64,000 bases of DNA from contig QVMW01000006.1 in NCBI GenBank assembly GCA_003417655.1, forward strand, positions 96,852 to 160,851. Direction: 5' to 3'. The position numbers and the translations under genes are program-made. The notes beneath the pieces were generated by a model. That model worked only from the letters and a program-made list of their open reading frames with translations, searched no databases and was not told the DNA's origin. The first letter of the stretch is position 1; each line of letters opens with the position of its first letter. Below, piece after piece: positions 19,928 through 29,532 of the stretch. Source of the DNA: Rhodobacteraceae bacterium 63075. Lineage in GTDB: Bacteria > Pseudomonadota > Alphaproteobacteria > Rhodobacterales > Rhodobacteraceae.

Positions 19928-20335
19928 TCAGCGCTGAATGCTCTCCAGGTAGGCCAACAGGGCCGCAAGGGGCCGCGGCGTTGGCGTGAACACGTCCTCA
20001 CCCGTCTCCACGGGCACGCTCGGCCCTTCGAGCAGGAGGCCGAATTCGGGCATTTCCACATCATCGCGCCCCTGCCGTGTGTAGCCGTCGATGTAGGACA
20101 GGACACGGTTCACCGGGAAGGTGCCGCCTTTTTCGGCGCTCAGCCGCGTCAGGTCTTGCGGCGCGGTGCCGAGATCGCTTGCCAGCGGCCCGTCGCCCCG
20201 GCCGCCCGGGCCGTGGCACATGGCGCAATTGGCCGCGTAGGCCGCCGCGCCTTCGCCCTCATCTGGCATCTCCAGCGGCTCGCAGGCCGCCAGCGCTCCA
20301 ACCGCCAAGATCGAGAAAACCGCCTGTCTCATCAT
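19928..20335 (-). CDS. Lipid-anchored monoheme cytochrome c
   Basis: The protein has 135 residues. It starts with a lipoprotein signal (SILAVGALAACEP, Cys18). The haem motif CAMCH follows near 37-41, with GPGGRGDGPLA after it; a distal Met ligand is likely in VEMPEFG near 94. It is a class I type, attached to a membrane on the periplasmic side. It is a neighbour and likely paralogue of the next cytochrome. A redox partner is not visible; the start has a GAGGGTG site. Confidence 0.88.
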   Translation of the reverse strand: MMRQAVFSILAVGALAACEPLEMPDEGEGAAAYAANCAMCHGPGGRGDGPLASDLGTAPQDLTRLSAEKGGTFPVNRVLSYIDGYTRQGRDDVEMPEFGLLLEGPSVPVETGEDVFTPTPRPLAALLAYLESIQR

Positions 20336-20372
20336 GCACCCTCACCGCTGCCTTTTTTCAACGCCTAGCCGC

Positions 20373-20780
20373 TCAGCCCGCCTCCTGCAAGCTTTCGAGG
20401 TAGCGCACGAGGCGGACAAGCCCTGCCGCCGTGGGGATCCTGTCTCCTTCGGCCGTGGTCCAGATCACCTTTGCGCCGTCCATCTCACTGCCGAATTCCG
20501 GCATGTCCCCGAAATGCCCCGGCCCCGTATAGCCGTGAATCTTTGCGAGCACGTCATCGGCGGGAAAGCTCCCGCCCGCCCGCTCGGCAATCAGCCTCAG
20601 GTTCGACGGGCTTTGCGCCAGCCCGTCCGCTGCCGGCCCGTCCCCGGCCCCCGTGGGCCCGTGACAGGCGGCGCAGTTTTCCAGGTAGACCGCCTTGCCG
20701 CTCCTTGGCGCGCCGTCACCGGGGCTTTGCACGCAGCCCGCCAGCAGCAAGGCTGCAACACCCGATACGAAATATCTCAT
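20373..20780 (-). CDS. Lipid-anchored monoheme cytochrome c (paralogue)
   Basis: The ATG at 20780 gives 135 residues, the same length as the next gene. The lipobox is LLLAGC (Cys16), the haem motif CAACH is at 36-40, and a likely Met ligand is in DMPEFG near 92. The plan (CxxCHGPxGxGDGP, SFPADDVLAKIHGY, MPEFG, LVRYLESLQ) matches the downstream protein, so the two arose by tandem duplication. They are separated by 37 bp. The role is unknown; two anchored cytochromes in front of a creatinase-like gene may be a coincidence. Confidence 0.88.
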   Translation of the reverse strand: MRYFVSGVAALLLAGCVQSPGDGAPRSGKAVYLENCAACHGPTGAGDGPAADGLAQSPSNLRLIAERAGGSFPADDVLAKIHGYTGPGHFGDMPEFGSEMDGAKVIWTTAEGDRIPTAAGLVRLVRYLESLQEAG

Positions 20781-20891
20781 GCGAGCACCTCCCGCCTCGT
20801 TGTCCCAAGTGCGCGACCTGTCAGCTTTGATCTGGATCATTTGCACCCTGCATGCCACTCTCCGCGCCAAAGGATCACGACAGGACCTGCA

Positions 20892-21305
20892 ATGCCGCTC
20901 ACACCCGCCGATGCCCAGACGATTTTCGACGAGAACTTCGCACCCTGGGTCCGTGCCCTGGACCTTCAATTCACCGAAACCGACGAAACGGGCCGCTGCA
21001 CTGCCGAAATGGCGATCACCGATGATCTGACGCGCATGGGCGATGTGCTCTCGGGCCAGGCGCTCGCCGCCATGGCCGACACGGTCATGGTCTTTGCCTG
21101 CGCGTCGCTCTTCGGCGAGATGCGCCCCGTCGCGACGACCAATCTCGAAGTGCAGTTCCTGCGCCCCGGCCTCGGCGAACGTGTCATCTGCACCGCCGAG
21201 ATCACCAAGCCGGGCCGCAACCTGCTCTTCTGCCGCGCCGTAATGCGCGCAGAGCCCTCCGGCAAGGACATAGCAACCGCCACGGCCACGTTTCACCTCG
21301 CCTGA
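20892..21305 (+). CDS. PaaI-family acyl-CoA thioesterase
   Basis: The ATG at 20892 gives 137 residues, the usual size of hotdog-fold PaaI-type thioesterases. The motif GDVLSGQALAAMADTVMVFA (about 51-70) has Asp66-like residues of the central helix, and TTNLEVQFLRPG follows near 87. Such enzymes hydrolyse acyl- or aryl-CoA esters. It is divergent from the cytochrome genes and lies 11 bp before the next gene, so the two are probably co-transcribed. Confidence 0.85.
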   Translation: MPLTPADAQTIFDENFAPWVRALDLQFTETDETGRCTAEMAITDDLTRMGDVLSGQALAAMADTVMVFACASLFGEMRPVATTNLEVQFLRPGLGERVICTAEITKPGRNLLFCRAVMRAEPSGKDIATATATFHLA

Positions 21306-21316
21306 AGGAGCCCTCC

Positions 21317-21763
21317 ATGCACAGCCCCGCCACCTACGCGCTTGTCATGCTCGCCGCCGGGATCGGCATTCCCGTCCTCGCCGCGCTCAATGCCGCGCTC
21401 GGCACGCGGCTCGGCACGCCCTTCGCGGCCGGGGTGATCCTGTTTTGCGTGGCGCTCTTCGCGGCCATCGTGATGCTCTTCGTGACAGGAAGCCAGGGCG
21501 CGCTCGCCCAAGCCCCCGCCCAGCCCCGGCATCTCTTCCTTGCCGGGCTGCTCGTGGCCTTTTACGTGCTGTCGATCACCTGGGCCGCCCCGCGCTTCGG
21601 CGTGGGCAATGCGGTCTTCTTCGTTCTGCTGGGTCAGCTCATATCGGCGGCGGTGATCGACCATTTCGGCCTGTTCGGCGCGCGCATCTCGCCGCTCACG
21701 CTCGCCCGTGCGGGCGGCATCGCCTTCATGGCCTGTGGTGTCTGGCTCACGCAACAGGCGTGA
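21317..21763 (+). CDS. DMT-family (DUF606-like) integral membrane protein
   Basis: The 148-residue protein is almost entirely hydrophobic and has about five membrane segments (for example ALVMLAAGIGIPVLAALNAAL and GVILFCVALFAAIVMLFV). Its size and the N-terminal NAALGTRLGTPFAAGVI element match the DUF606/YdcZ half-size members of the drug/metabolite transporter superfamily. The substrate is unknown. The ATG follows a GAAGGAG site 11 bp after the thioesterase stop. Confidence 0.8.
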   Translation: MHSPATYALVMLAAGIGIPVLAALNAALGTRLGTPFAAGVILFCVALFAAIVMLFVTGSQGALAQAPAQPRHLFLAGLLVAFYVLSITWAAPRFGVGNAVFFVLLGQLISAAVIDHFGLFGARISPLTLARAGGIAFMACGVWLTQQA

Positions 21764-21779
21764 GGCCAGCTGCGGAGGA

Positions 21780-22421
21780 TCACGCCGCGCCGTCCGCACC
21801 CTGCGCCATGACGCTGATCTGCGTCTCCGGCAACGCCTCTTTCAGCCCGGACAAGACCACTTCGGCACCATTGGAGAGCACCACGACGAGCCTATCGTTC
21901 TCGATGCGCTGTTCGGTCACGCTCAGGTCTTCTCCCGGCTCCTGCAAGACGACCAGCACATCTTCGGCGACGTCGAAATCCGTCACCTGCGTGGCGCCGG
22001 CCTCCTCGGAAGGCATGTCGAAGCCGTCATCCTCGATGCCTCCCGCGACCATCTCTGCCGCCCCGAGAACGAGCGGGCTGTCATCCGGGGGGGTAGCACC
22101 GTCATCGGCAGCCGGGTCGTCGCTGCCGAACGCATCGTCAAGGGCGTCAGGGGCCCTGTCAGCAGCGGCCACGTCTTCGCCGCCCGGCTCCTCGCCCGGA
22201 TCTTCGATGTCGGACATCCAGTCGAGAATGTCGATATCCTCCGCGCCGGCACGCGCATGGCCCCCCGACATGTCCATGCCGCCATCACCGGTGCCATCGG
22301 CACCCGTGTTGTCGTCACCCCCGCCGGACTCGCCCGTGTCATCCCCGGCGGCATCGCTCAGGAAGGGCACGAACATCATCGGCAGCCCGACAAGGGCCAG
22401 GATCATCAATGCGTCCAGCAC
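21780..22421 (-). CDS. Hypothetical acidic membrane-anchored protein
   Basis: The protein has 213 residues. One N-terminal membrane segment (MLDALMILALVGLPMMFVPFL) is followed by an Asp/Glu/Gly-rich low-complexity stretch (about 25-130). A short structured C-terminal part (TDFDVAEDVLVVLQEPGEDL, then VLSNGAEVVLSGLKE) ends it. The C-terminal plan recalls domains found beside RTX-type calcium-binding proteins, but no GGxGxD nonapeptide was found. It is convergent with the DMT gene. Function not known. Confidence 0.7.
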   Translation of the reverse strand: MLDALMILALVGLPMMFVPFLSDAAGDDTGESGGGDDNTGADGTGDGGMDMSGGHARAGAEDIDILDWMSDIEDPGEEPGGEDVAAADRAPDALDDAFGSDDPAADDGATPPDDSPLVLGAAEMVAGGIEDDGFDMPSEEAGATQVTDFDVAEDVLVVLQEPGEDLSVTEQRIENDRLVVVLSNGAEVVLSGLKEALPETQISVMAQGADGAA

Positions 22422-22532
22422 GAATTCGCTCCATCTTCAACGGGCGCGGATCGCGCCTGCCAGATGGTGAGCTATTGCGACAAACTGGCGATAGTGTGAC
22501 GATTCATGGTCGCTTTCTGAGCCATTCTGGCG

Positions 22533-23525
22533 TCAATCCCGCGCAAGTGCCTCGATTTGGGACCAGAAACCGTCCTCGATCTCGATCTTCTCCATCGGGG
22601 TCTTGCCCTGTCCCGGCATCCGCGCGCCCGCATCCGCGCCGACAGCCTCGGCCACCTGCGCCAGGCGCGCCGCGAAGTCCGTGGATGTGTCCGGATCGAT
22701 CAGCAGGTAGTATTGCCCGAGGTCATGCGGCGGGCCTTCGGGGGCCTTGAGCGGTCGGACATCCACGGAAGCCACGCCGCCCGTCATGCCGGCCGCAAGA
22801 AGCTCGGCCATGAGCCCGAACCCCCAGCCCTTGTAGCCGCCATCCATGCCGCCAAGGCTGACGAGCGAGCCCTCCAGCGCAGCGGCGGGATCCGTGGTGG
22901 GCGCCCCGTCCCTGTCGATGGCCCAGCCCTCGGGAATGGGCTCCCCGGCCGCCTTCGCCATGGTGATCTTTCCGAGCGCCACCGTGGTGGTGCTCTGATC
23001 GAACATCATCGCGATGCCCCCGGCCCCGTCCGGCACGGCAAAAGCGATCGGGTTCGTCCCGATCACGCGGGTCTTGCCGCCCGGCGGAGCGACGATGGGC
23101 GAGGCATTGGTCAGCCCCAGCCCGATCAGCCCGGCGCGCGCGATCTGTTCGGTGAAGTATCCAAGGCTGGTGCAGGTATGCGCATGCCCCACGGCAAGCG
23201 AAGCGACGCCGCACTCCCTGGCCGCGTCCAATGCCTCAGGCAGCCCCCGCGCGAAAGCCGGCTGCGCAAAGCCGAAACGCGCATCCACATGCACAGCCCC
23301 GGGGCGCAGCCGTTCCACGACCGGCTCCACGTCTCCCCTGACGCGCCCGCTTTCAAGCTGCTGGCAATAGCTTTCGAGATAGTAGAGCCCACAAATCTTG
23401 TTTCCGACGCTCTCGGCCTTGGCCACCGCATCGGCCACGTGCCCGGCCACCCAGTCCGCAGCCCCGTGCCGCACGAGCGCCGCCCGCGTCACATCCCGGA
23501 TCTCATCAATCGACTTCTCGGCCAT
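22533..23525 (-). CDS. Ldh-family (malate/L-lactate/ureidoglycolate-type) dehydrogenase
   Basis: The ATG at 23525 has an AGGGAGA site and gives 330 residues, the normal length. It belongs to the Ldh_2 family of NAD(P)-dependent oxidoreductases that lack a Rossmann fold. Visible motifs are GHAHTCTSLGYF (near 121), GLTNASPIVAPPGG (near 145), GTNPIAFAVP (near 165) and GGYKGWGFGLMAELL (near 240). Members act on malate, lactate, sulfolactate, ureidoglycolate or 2,3-diketogulonate. The substrate cannot be set from sequence alone. Confidence 0.9.
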   Translation of the reverse strand: MAEKSIDEIRDVTRAALVRHGAADWVAGHVADAVAKAESVGNKICGLYYLESYCQQLESGRVRGDVEPVVERLRPGAVHVDARFGFAQPAFARGLPEALDAARECGVASLAVGHAHTCTSLGYFTEQIARAGLIGLGLTNASPIVAPPGGKTRVIGTNPIAFAVPDGAGGIAMMFDQSTTTVALGKITMAKAAGEPIPEGWAIDRDGAPTTDPAAALEGSLVSLGGMDGGYKGWGFGLMAELLAAGMTGGVASVDVRPLKAPEGPPHDLGQYYLLIDPDTSTDFAARLAQVAEAVGADAGARMPGQGKTPMEKIEIEDGFWSQIEALARD

Positions 23526-23551
23526 GCCCTGTCTCCCTGTTTCAGCCCCCG

Positions 23552-23610
23552 CCTTTTTTCTTGCTGGAAATATCCCAGGGGGGGGGTGTGGGGGGGACAG
23601 CGTCCCCCCC
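23552..23610 (+). repeat. Stem-loop repeat family, copy B
   Basis: gccttttttcttgctggaaa at 23551-23570 is followed by tatcccaggg and a G-rich tract. A 9-bp inverted repeat, GGGGGGGAC/GTCCCCCCC (23590-23598 and 23602-23610), closes on the triloop AGC. The arms differ from copies A and C in sequence but keep pairing. The element lies between lolD and the Ldh-type gene. A nearly perfect G10 run (23578-23586) may be error-prone in sequencing. Confidence 0.75.
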
Positions 23611-23642
23611 ACCGCCGCGACGCGGCGAAGCCGCGGCGCAAC

Positions 23643-24326
23643 TCATGTCTTCACAAGAACACCCTCGTTCATCTCCAGCACCCTGTCCATACGCCCTGCA
23701 AGATCGAGGTTGTGCGTTGCCACGAGCCCGGCAAGCCCGGTCTCCCGCGCCACACGCATCAGCGCGGTGAAAACCTGGTCGGATGTGCCCGGGTCGAGGT
23801 TGCCCGTCGGCTCATCGGCCAGCAGGAGGCGCGGCGCATTGGCCAGCGCCCGGCAGAAGGCCACGCGCTGCTGCTCGCCGCCCGACATGTCCGCCGGCCG
23901 GTGGTCTGCGCGGGCCGCCACGCCGACATGCCCCAGAAGTTCCATCGCCCGCGCCTTCGCTGCGCCGCGCGAGGCCCCGTTCGCCAGCTGCGGCAGCATG
24001 ACATTCTCCAGCGCGCTGAACTCGGGCAACAGGTGGTGGAACTGGTAGACGAAGCCGATATCCTCGCGCCGCACGAGCGTGCGCCGGCGATCTCCGCGCC
24101 CGCTCATCTCCTGCCCGCCGATCTCCACGCGCCCCGCATCGGGCGTGTCCAGCAGCCCCGCGATGTGCAAAAGCGTCGATTTGCCGGCCCCGCTCGGCGC
24201 CACGAGCGCGACGATCTCACCGGGCTGCAAGTCCAGCGACGCGCCGCGCAGCACCTTCACCTCGCCCGGCTGGCCACGCTTGTAGGTCTTCTCGATCCCT
24301 TCGAGCTTCAGGACCAGCTCACTCAT
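23643..24326 (-). CDS. lolD: Lipoprotein-releasing ABC transporter ATPase LolD
   Basis: The protein has 227 residues, the usual LolD size. Walker A is [11 protein letters not shown] (near 43), the signature is [16 protein letters not shown] (near 143), and Walker [13 protein letters not shown] follows near 165. It powers release of outer-membrane lipoproteins from the inner membrane to LolA. It overlaps the upstream permease gene by 8 bp, so the two form a unit. The LolD label rests on the pairing with a LolC/E permease and the EPTGNLD motif. Confidence 0.9.
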   Translation of the reverse strand: MSELVLKLEGIEKTYKRGQPGEVKVLRGASLDLQPGEIVALVAPSGAGKSTLLHIAGLLDTPDAGRVEIGGQEMSGRGDRRRTLVRREDIGFVYQFHHLLPEFSALENVMLPQLANGASRGAAKARAMELLGHVGVAARADHRPADMSGGEQQRVAFCRALANAPRLLLADEPTGNLDPGTSDQVFTALMRVARETGLAGLVATHNLDLAGRMDRVLEMNEGVLVKT

Positions 24327-25593
24327 AGCGCAGCGCCTCCACCGGGTTCATCCGCGCCGCCCGGCGGGCGGGAAAGATCGTCACGATGAAGCTGAGCCCG
24401 AGGCTCAGCGCCACGGCGCTCAGCACGTCCGCCAGTTGCAGCTTGGCCGGCAGGAAGGAAATGCCCCGGACCGCCGGGTCCCAGATCCCGCCGCCGGAGA
24501 CACCGTTCACGATGGCGAAGATCGGGTCGATATAGATCGCGAAGAGGCAGCCGAGCAGCACGCCCAGCGCCGTGCCGATGATCCCGGTGAAGGCGCCGCA
24601 GATGAAGAAGATGCGCAGCACGGCCCCTTCCGTCAGCCCGATCGTGCGCAGGATGCCGATGTCGCGCCCCTTGTTCTTGACCAGCATGATCAGCCCCGAG
24701 ACGATGTTCATCGCCGCGATCAGCACCAGGATCGACAGGATCACGAACATCACGTTGTCCTCGATGTCGAGCGCCCGCAGGAAGCCGCCCGAGGCGTCAC
24801 GCCAGGTCCAGAGCAGCGCGCGCTCCCCACCCGCGCGCAGCAGATCGAGGCTCATCTCGTCCACGCGGTCGGGCTCGGCCACCATCACCTCGATCTCGTC
24901 GGCGCGGCCCTCGCGGTTGAAGAAGACCTGCGCCTCTTCGAAGGGCATGTAGACACGCGTGCGGTCGATGTCGTAGCGCCCCGCGGTGAAGATATAGACC
25001 ACTTCGAAGGCCTTGACGCGCGGGCTGGTCCCGAAGGCGGTCTTCACGCCGTTGGGGCTGATCACCTTGACCCTGTCGCCGGTGACGACGCCGAGTTCGC
25101 GCGCCACGCCCGAGCCGATGGCGATCCCCTCGGTGAACCTGTCGATATCGCCCTCGCGCGACTGCGGCTGGGCGATCCGCGGGATGGTCTTGAGGTTGTC
25201 TTCCGTGATCCCGAACACCTCGATCCCGGCATTGCGCCCGCCCGCCGAGGCCATGACCTGCCCCTTGACCAGCGGCGCGGCGCGGGTGACGCCCTCCACC
25301 GCGCGCAGGCGCTCGGCCACGGCATCATAATCGGTGATGGTCCGGTCGAGCCGCCCGGTCTGTGCAACCTCGGCCTGCTGATAGACGGTCACATGGGCAT
25401 TGGCCCCGAGGATCGTATCGACGAACTCCGCCCGGAAGCCCGCGCGCACGGCGAGCGTCGCGATGAGCGCCATGACGGCGAGGGTGATCCCGATCAGGCT
25501 GATCCAGGTCATCACGCTGACCCCGCCCTCGGACCGGCGCGCGCGCAGGTAGCGCCACGCGATCATCATCTCATGTCCGGCAAAAAGGGCCAT
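24319..25593 (-). CDS. Lipoprotein-releasing ABC transporter permease LolC/LolE
   Basis: The protein has about 424 residues and four membrane spans: one near 20-45 and three after residue 270 in the FtsX-like part ([25 protein letters not shown], then two more). The N-terminal [24 protein letters not shown] element is typical of LolC/E. I chose the ATG at 25593 because AGGTGA lies just upstream; a GTG at 25605 would add 4 residues and has no good ribosome site. Alphaproteobacteria have a single LolC/E-type permease that probably forms a homodimer. Confidence 0.92.
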   Translation of the reverse strand: MALFAGHEMMIAWRYLRARRSEGGVSVMTWISLIGITLAVMALIATLAVRAGFRAEFVDTILGANAHVTVYQQAEVAQTGRLDRTITDYDAVAERLRAVEGVTRAAPLVKGQVMASAGGRNAGIEVFGITEDNLKTIPRIAQPQSREGDIDRFTEGIAIGSGVARELGVVTGDRVKVISPNGVKTAFGTSPRVKAFEVVYIFTAGRYDIDRTRVYMPFEEAQVFFNREGRADEIEVMVAEPDRVDEMSLDLLRAGGERALLWTWRDASGGFLRALDIEDNVMFVILSILVLIAAMNIVSGLIMLVKNKGRDIGILRTIGLTEGAVLRIFFICGAFTGIIGTALGVLLGCLFAIYIDPIFAIVNGVSGGGIWDPAVRGISFLPAKLQLADVLSAVALSLGLSFIVTIFPARRAARMNPVEALRYE

Positions 25594-25729
25594 CCGACTG
25601 CTCACCTGAAGTTTTGCCGCAAACTGACCCCGCGCGCATCGGGCGTCAAGCGAAAGCGCCCTTGCTTTTCAAACCGGATGGAAAGGGCTATCAGGCCGCC
25701 TGACATCAAAGCGCCCCGAGGAGACGCGC

Positions 25730-27325
25730 GTGGGACAATCCGAAGACGAGACACCGCTGGACCTCTTCATCATCGGGGGCGGCATCAACGGCTGCGGAAT
25801 TGCCCGCGATGCGGCCGGGCGCGGCCTTTCGGTCGGGCTGGCGGAGATGAATGATCTGGCCTCGGCCACGTCCTCGGCCTCGACGAAGCTCTTTCACGGC
25901 GGGCTGCGCTACCTGGAATATTTCGAGTTCCGGCTCGTGCGCGAGGCGCTGATCGAGCGCGAGACGCTGCTCGAGGCCATGCCGCATATCAGCTGGCCCA
26001 TGCGCTTCGTGCTGCCCTATCACAAGGACATGCGCTTCGAGGCGGAGACGCCGATGTCGCGGCTGCTGAGCGTCGCGATGCCCTGGATGAAGGGGCGCAG
26101 GCCCGCCTGGCTGCTCCGGCTGGGGCTGTTTCTCTACGATCACCTCGGCGGGCGCAGGAACCTGCCGGGAACAAGGACCCGCGACCTGCGAGGGACTCAA
26201 GAAGGCGCGCCGCTGCAAGGGCGCTTCGAGAAAGCCTATGAATATTCCGACTGCTGGGTGGAAGATTCGCGGCTCGTGGTGCTCAATGCCCGCGACGCGG
26301 AGGCGCGCGGCGCGCAGATCATGACGCGCAGGCAGGTGACAGGCGCGACTTGCGAGGGCGGCATCTGGCGCGTCGAGACGCGCGATACCGAAACAGGCGA
26401 GGCGCAGACGCACCGCGCCCGCATGCTCGTCAATGCCGGTGGCCCCTGGGTCGGCGACATCCTCCAGGGGAAGCTGCGGCTGAATTCGCGCGAGGGCGTC
26501 CGGCTGGTGCGCGGCTCGCATATCGTGACCCGCAAGCTCTATGACCATGACAAGGCCTACTTCTTCCAGGGCACGGATGGCCGGATCATCTTCGCCATCC
26601 CCTACGAGACGGATTTCACCCTCATCGGCACCACCGATGCCGAGCACGCCGATGCCGCGCAAGAGCCCGAATGCACGCCCGAAGAGCAGGATTACCTGTT
26701 GGGCTTTGCCAACCAGTATTTCAAGCAGGAACTGGGCCGCGACGACGTGGTCTGGACCTATTCCGGCGTCCGCCCGCTCTATGACGATGGCTCCAGCAGC
26801 GCCACGGCGGCGACGCGCGACTACACGCTGAAGGTCGACACGAGTGCAGGCGCGCCGGTGCTCAACGTTTTCGGCGGCAAGATCACCACCTATCGCCGAC
26901 TCGCAGAGAGCGCGCTGGAGAAGATCGGCGCGCAGCTGGGGGTGGCCGGGGAGCACTGGACAGCCGGTGCCCCGCTGCCCGGCGGCGATTTCCCGGTGGA
27001 TGGCGTCGATGATCTGGTCGCCGGGCTGATGCGGCGTTTTCCCTTTCTGACACGCGCTTGGGCGCAGCGGCTGGTGCGCGCTTACGGCACCGAGGCGGCG
27101 GAAATTCTCGGGGAGGCGGCCCAGGCCACGGAGCTCGGCCGCGATTTCGGCGCGACGCTCAGCGAAGCCGAGGTCCGCTGGCTGATGGAGCGCGAATATG
27201 CGCGAACGGCCGAAGACGTGATCTGGCGGCGCAGCAAGCTGGGATTGCGCCTGACCGAGGCCCAGGTGCGCGCGCTCGATGCGTGGATGACGGAGCGGCG
27301 CAAAGGCCCGGCTGCTGAGAGCTAG
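25730..27325 (+). CDS. glpD: Glycerol-3-phosphate dehydrogenase (FAD-dependent)
   Basis: A GTG start with a GAGGAGA site gives 531 residues. The FAD-binding FIIGGGINGCGIARDAAGRG lies at about 11-30; STKLFHGGLRYLEYFEFRLV (near 52) and WTYSGVRPLYDD (near 343) are family motifs. It oxidises glycerol-3-phosphate to DHAP and passes electrons to quinone at the inner membrane. glpK follows on the same strand. No glpF or glpR was seen. The 124 bp upstream must contain the promoter. Confidence 0.96.
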   Translation: MGQSEDETPLDLFIIGGGINGCGIARDAAGRGLSVGLAEMNDLASATSSASTKLFHGGLRYLEYFEFRLVREALIERETLLEAMPHISWPMRFVLPYHKDMRFEAETPMSRLLSVAMPWMKGRRPAWLLRLGLFLYDHLGGRRNLPGTRTRDLRGTQEGAPLQGRFEKAYEYSDCWVEDSRLVVLNARDAEARGAQIMTRRQVTGATCEGGIWRVETRDTETGEAQTHRARMLVNAGGPWVGDILQGKLRLNSREGVRLVRGSHIVTRKLYDHDKAYFFQGTDGRIIFAIPYETDFTLIGTTDAEHADAAQEPECTPEEQDYLLGFANQYFKQELGRDDVVWTYSGVRPLYDDGSSSATAATRDYTLKVDTSAGAPVLNVFGGKITTYRRLAESALEKIGAQLGVAGEHWTAGAPLPGGDFPVDGVDDLVAGLMRRFPFLTRAWAQRLVRAYGTEAAEILGEAAQATELGRDFGATLSEAEVRWLMEREYARTAEDVIWRRSKLGLRLTEAQVRALDAWMTERRKGPAAES

Positions 27326-27354
27326 GGTCAGACGTTCTTGGATATGGCGCCACC

Positions 27355-27380
27355 CGCGATTTTTCCTTTGTCAAATCGCG
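27355..27380. terminator. Hairpin between glpD and glpK
   Basis: CGCGATTT at 27355-27362 pairs perfectly with AAATCGCG at 27373-27380 (8 bp, 10-nt loop). It lies 30 bp after the glpD stop and 50 bp before glpK. It has no long T tract. Either a weak terminator/attenuator or an mRNA-stabilising hairpin is possible. Confidence 0.4.
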
Positions 27381-27429
27381 TGCGCGACGCCAACCTGCAT
27401 GAGAAACCGACCATGACGAGAGGCGCGCC

Positions 27430-28956
27430 ATGAGCCATGTTCTGGCCATCGACCAAGGGACCACATCATCGCGGGCGATCGTGTTCGACGCATCCATGCG
27501 TGCCGTCGCCACCGCGCAGGAGGAATTCGCGCAGCATTATCCGGATAGCGGCTGGGTCGAGCATGACCCGTCCGATCTCTGGGCGACCACGGCGTCCACA
27601 TGCCGCGCGGCCATCGAGCGGTCGGGGGGCGCCGAGATCGCCGCCATCGGGATCACCAACCAGCGTGAAACGACGCTTGTCTGGGACCGCAAGACAGGAA
27701 AGCCCGTCTACAACGCGATCGTCTGGCAGGACCGGCGCACCTCGCATATGTGCCAGGGCCTCAAGGCAGACGGGTTCGAGGAGACGGTGACGCACCGCAC
27801 CGGCCTCTTGCTCGACCCTTATTTCTCGGCCACCAAGCTGGCTTGGATACTTGATAACGTGGAGCGAGCGCGTGCGCGGGCCGAGGCCGGCGAGCTGGCC
27901 TTCGGCACGGTGGACAGCTGGCTGGTCTGGAACCTCACCGGCGGGGCGGAACACGTCACCGATGCGACCAACGCCGCGCGGACCATGCTCTATGACATTC
28001 ACAAGGGGCGCTGGTCGCGGAGCATCTGCGACAGGCTCGGCATCCCGATGGCGCTACTGCCCGAAGTCAAGGATTGCGCCGCCGATTTCGGGATGACACG
28101 GCCCGACCTCTTCGGCCACGCGATCCCCATTCTCGGCATCGCGGGCGATCAGCAGGCCGCCACCCTGGGCCAGGCCTGTTTCGAGCCGGGCATGCTCAAA
28201 TCCACCTACGGGACAGGCTGTTTCGCGCTGATCAACACGGGCGAGACACCCGTGCGCTCGCAAAACCGGCTGCTAACGACGATCGCCTACCAACTGGACG
28301 GCACCCCGACCTACGCGCTGGAAGGGTCGATCTTCATCGCCGGGGCGGTGGTGCAATGGCTGCGCGACGGGCTGAAGATCATACGCGACGCGAAGGAGAC
28401 CCAGCCACTGGCCGAGAAGGCCGACCCGTCGCAGAACGTGGTGCTTGTTCCGGCCTTCACGGGGCTGGGCGCGCCCTACTGGAACGCCGAGTGCCGCGGC
28501 GCGGTCTTCGGTCTGACGCGCAACTCGGGGCCGGAAGAACTTGCCCGCGCCGCGCTGGAGAGTGTGGGCTTCCAGACCCGCGATCTGCTGGCGGCGATGC
28601 AGGCGGACATGAACGGCGCGCAGAACGCGGGGCTGCGCGGCAGTTCCGAGTCGCGCCTGCAAGATAGTTTCAAGGCAACCCTTCGGGTTGACGGGGGCAT
28701 GAGCGCCTCGGAATTCGCCATGCAGTTCCTCTCCGACATCATCGGCGCACAGGTCGACCGGCCCGAAGTGCTGGAAACAACCGCACTCGGCGCGGCCTGG
28801 CTGGCCGGGCAACGGGCCGGGCTCTACCCGCCCCAGGCGGAATTCGCGGCCCGATGGGCGCTGGACAAGAGCTTCCTGCCGGCCATGGATGATGAAACGC
28901 GCGCGGCCAAATACGCCGCCTGGCGGCGGGCGGTGGACGCCACGATGCGGTTCTAG
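27430..28956 (+). CDS. glpK: Glycerol kinase
   Basis: The protein has 508 residues. The FGGY-family start [17 protein letters not shown] (4-20) and [11 protein letters not shown] (near 238) and [16 protein letters not shown] (near 417) are present. It phosphorylates glycerol to glycerol-3-phosphate. The known allosteric-site features of E. coli GlpK cannot be judged here. It lies 104 bp after glpD; a GAGAGG site precedes the start. It is probably expressed with glpD. Confidence 0.97.
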   Translation: MSHVLAIDQGTTSSRAIVFDASMRAVATAQEEFAQHYPDSGWVEHDPSDLWATTASTCRAAIERSGGAEIAAIGITNQRETTLVWDRKTGKPVYNAIVWQDRRTSHMCQGLKADGFEETVTHRTGLLLDPYFSATKLAWILDNVERARARAEAGELAFGTVDSWLVWNLTGGAEHVTDATNAARTMLYDIHKGRWSRSICDRLGIPMALLPEVKDCAADFGMTRPDLFGHAIPILGIAGDQQAATLGQACFEPGMLKSTYGTGCFALINTGETPVRSQNRLLTTIAYQLDGTPTYALEGSIFIAGAVVQWLRDGLKIIRDAKETQPLAEKADPSQNVVLVPAFTGLGAPYWNAECRGAVFGLTRNSGPEELARAALESVGFQTRDLLAAMQADMNGAQNAGLRGSSESRLQDSFKATLRVDGGMSASEFAMQFLSDIIGAQVDRPEVLETTALGAAWLAGQRAGLYPPQAEFAARWALDKSFLPAMDDETRAAKYAAWRRAVDATMRF

Positions 28957-29532
28957 GCCGATCTCGCTCTGGTTTGGGCACCTGACAAGGAGTTCTCATC
29001 GGTAGGCTGGCCTGAGGCGAAAAGGGCAAGTATCGCGCGTGGAAATGTCAGATGACAGCAGTCAGCCCCGAGGCGAGCATGGTGCAAGATGGCCGGACTC
29101 TCCAGAACGGAACTTCTCCGCCTCAGTCGCGTGACTGCGTTGCGGGACGGAGCGGACAGTGAAACAAGCCGCGCATTGCCGACGCGCGCGGTGGCGATCA
29201 GACGTATGGGCTAGGCACTTTATGTCGGCCAAACCCGAACAAAATCGGGGCGATGCGCCCAGCCCAGCCAAATCGCCGCCGCGTGGGGGCGCGTCATGCC
29301 GAAGGCATGCTTCCAGCATGACGATGCGCGGCGGCCTTCGGCCTTGATTCCGCGCAGGGAAAGGTTGAATTGGTCTATCACCGGGCTTTCGCCGCACTTG
29401 GGCCGAAGGTCCGCTGTCGAGAAACGGCCCCACTCGGAAAAGAGTGCGCCTGCACAGATGTCATGTGCGCGGTTGAGACATTTCGCCGGGGTTGCAAAAG
29501 GGCTATCTTTCGCCCCAACAAGGAGCCGCGCC
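28957..29532. other. Intergenic stretch of 576 bp with dispersed repeat copy 2
   Basis: No gene with good coding signs was found between glpK and the VOC protein. The stretch has a TGTCA-GA-TGACA palindrome (29046-29057), the second 194-bp repeat copy (29165-29358, minus orientation), and about 170 bp of unassigned leader before the VOC gene. The open frames across it match those in copy 1 only because the DNA is repeated. Confidence 0.6.
29165..29358 (-). repeat. 194-bp dispersed intergenic repeat, copy 2 (inverted)
   Basis: The reverse complement of this stretch aligns end to end with 12411-12604, with about 16 mismatches and no gaps. Five mismatches lie in one small patch (reverse-complement sequence CCATACGTCTG against GCTGACGTATC). 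The inner dyad CGTCATGC...GCATGACG is conserved and is one base pair longer here. It lies 208 bp after glpK and 174 bp before the VOC gene. Confidence 0.9.

Noticed and set aside
23578..23586. Long G run as a G-quadruplex or slippery site
   Set aside because: It is one tract without four spaced G groups. It belongs to repeat copy B and is more likely a hairpin flank or an error-prone homopolymer.
29046..29057. TGTCA-GA-TGACA palindrome in the glpK-VOC gap
   Set aside because: It is a single short dyad in a 576-bp gap without a recognisable promoter. It could occur by chance.
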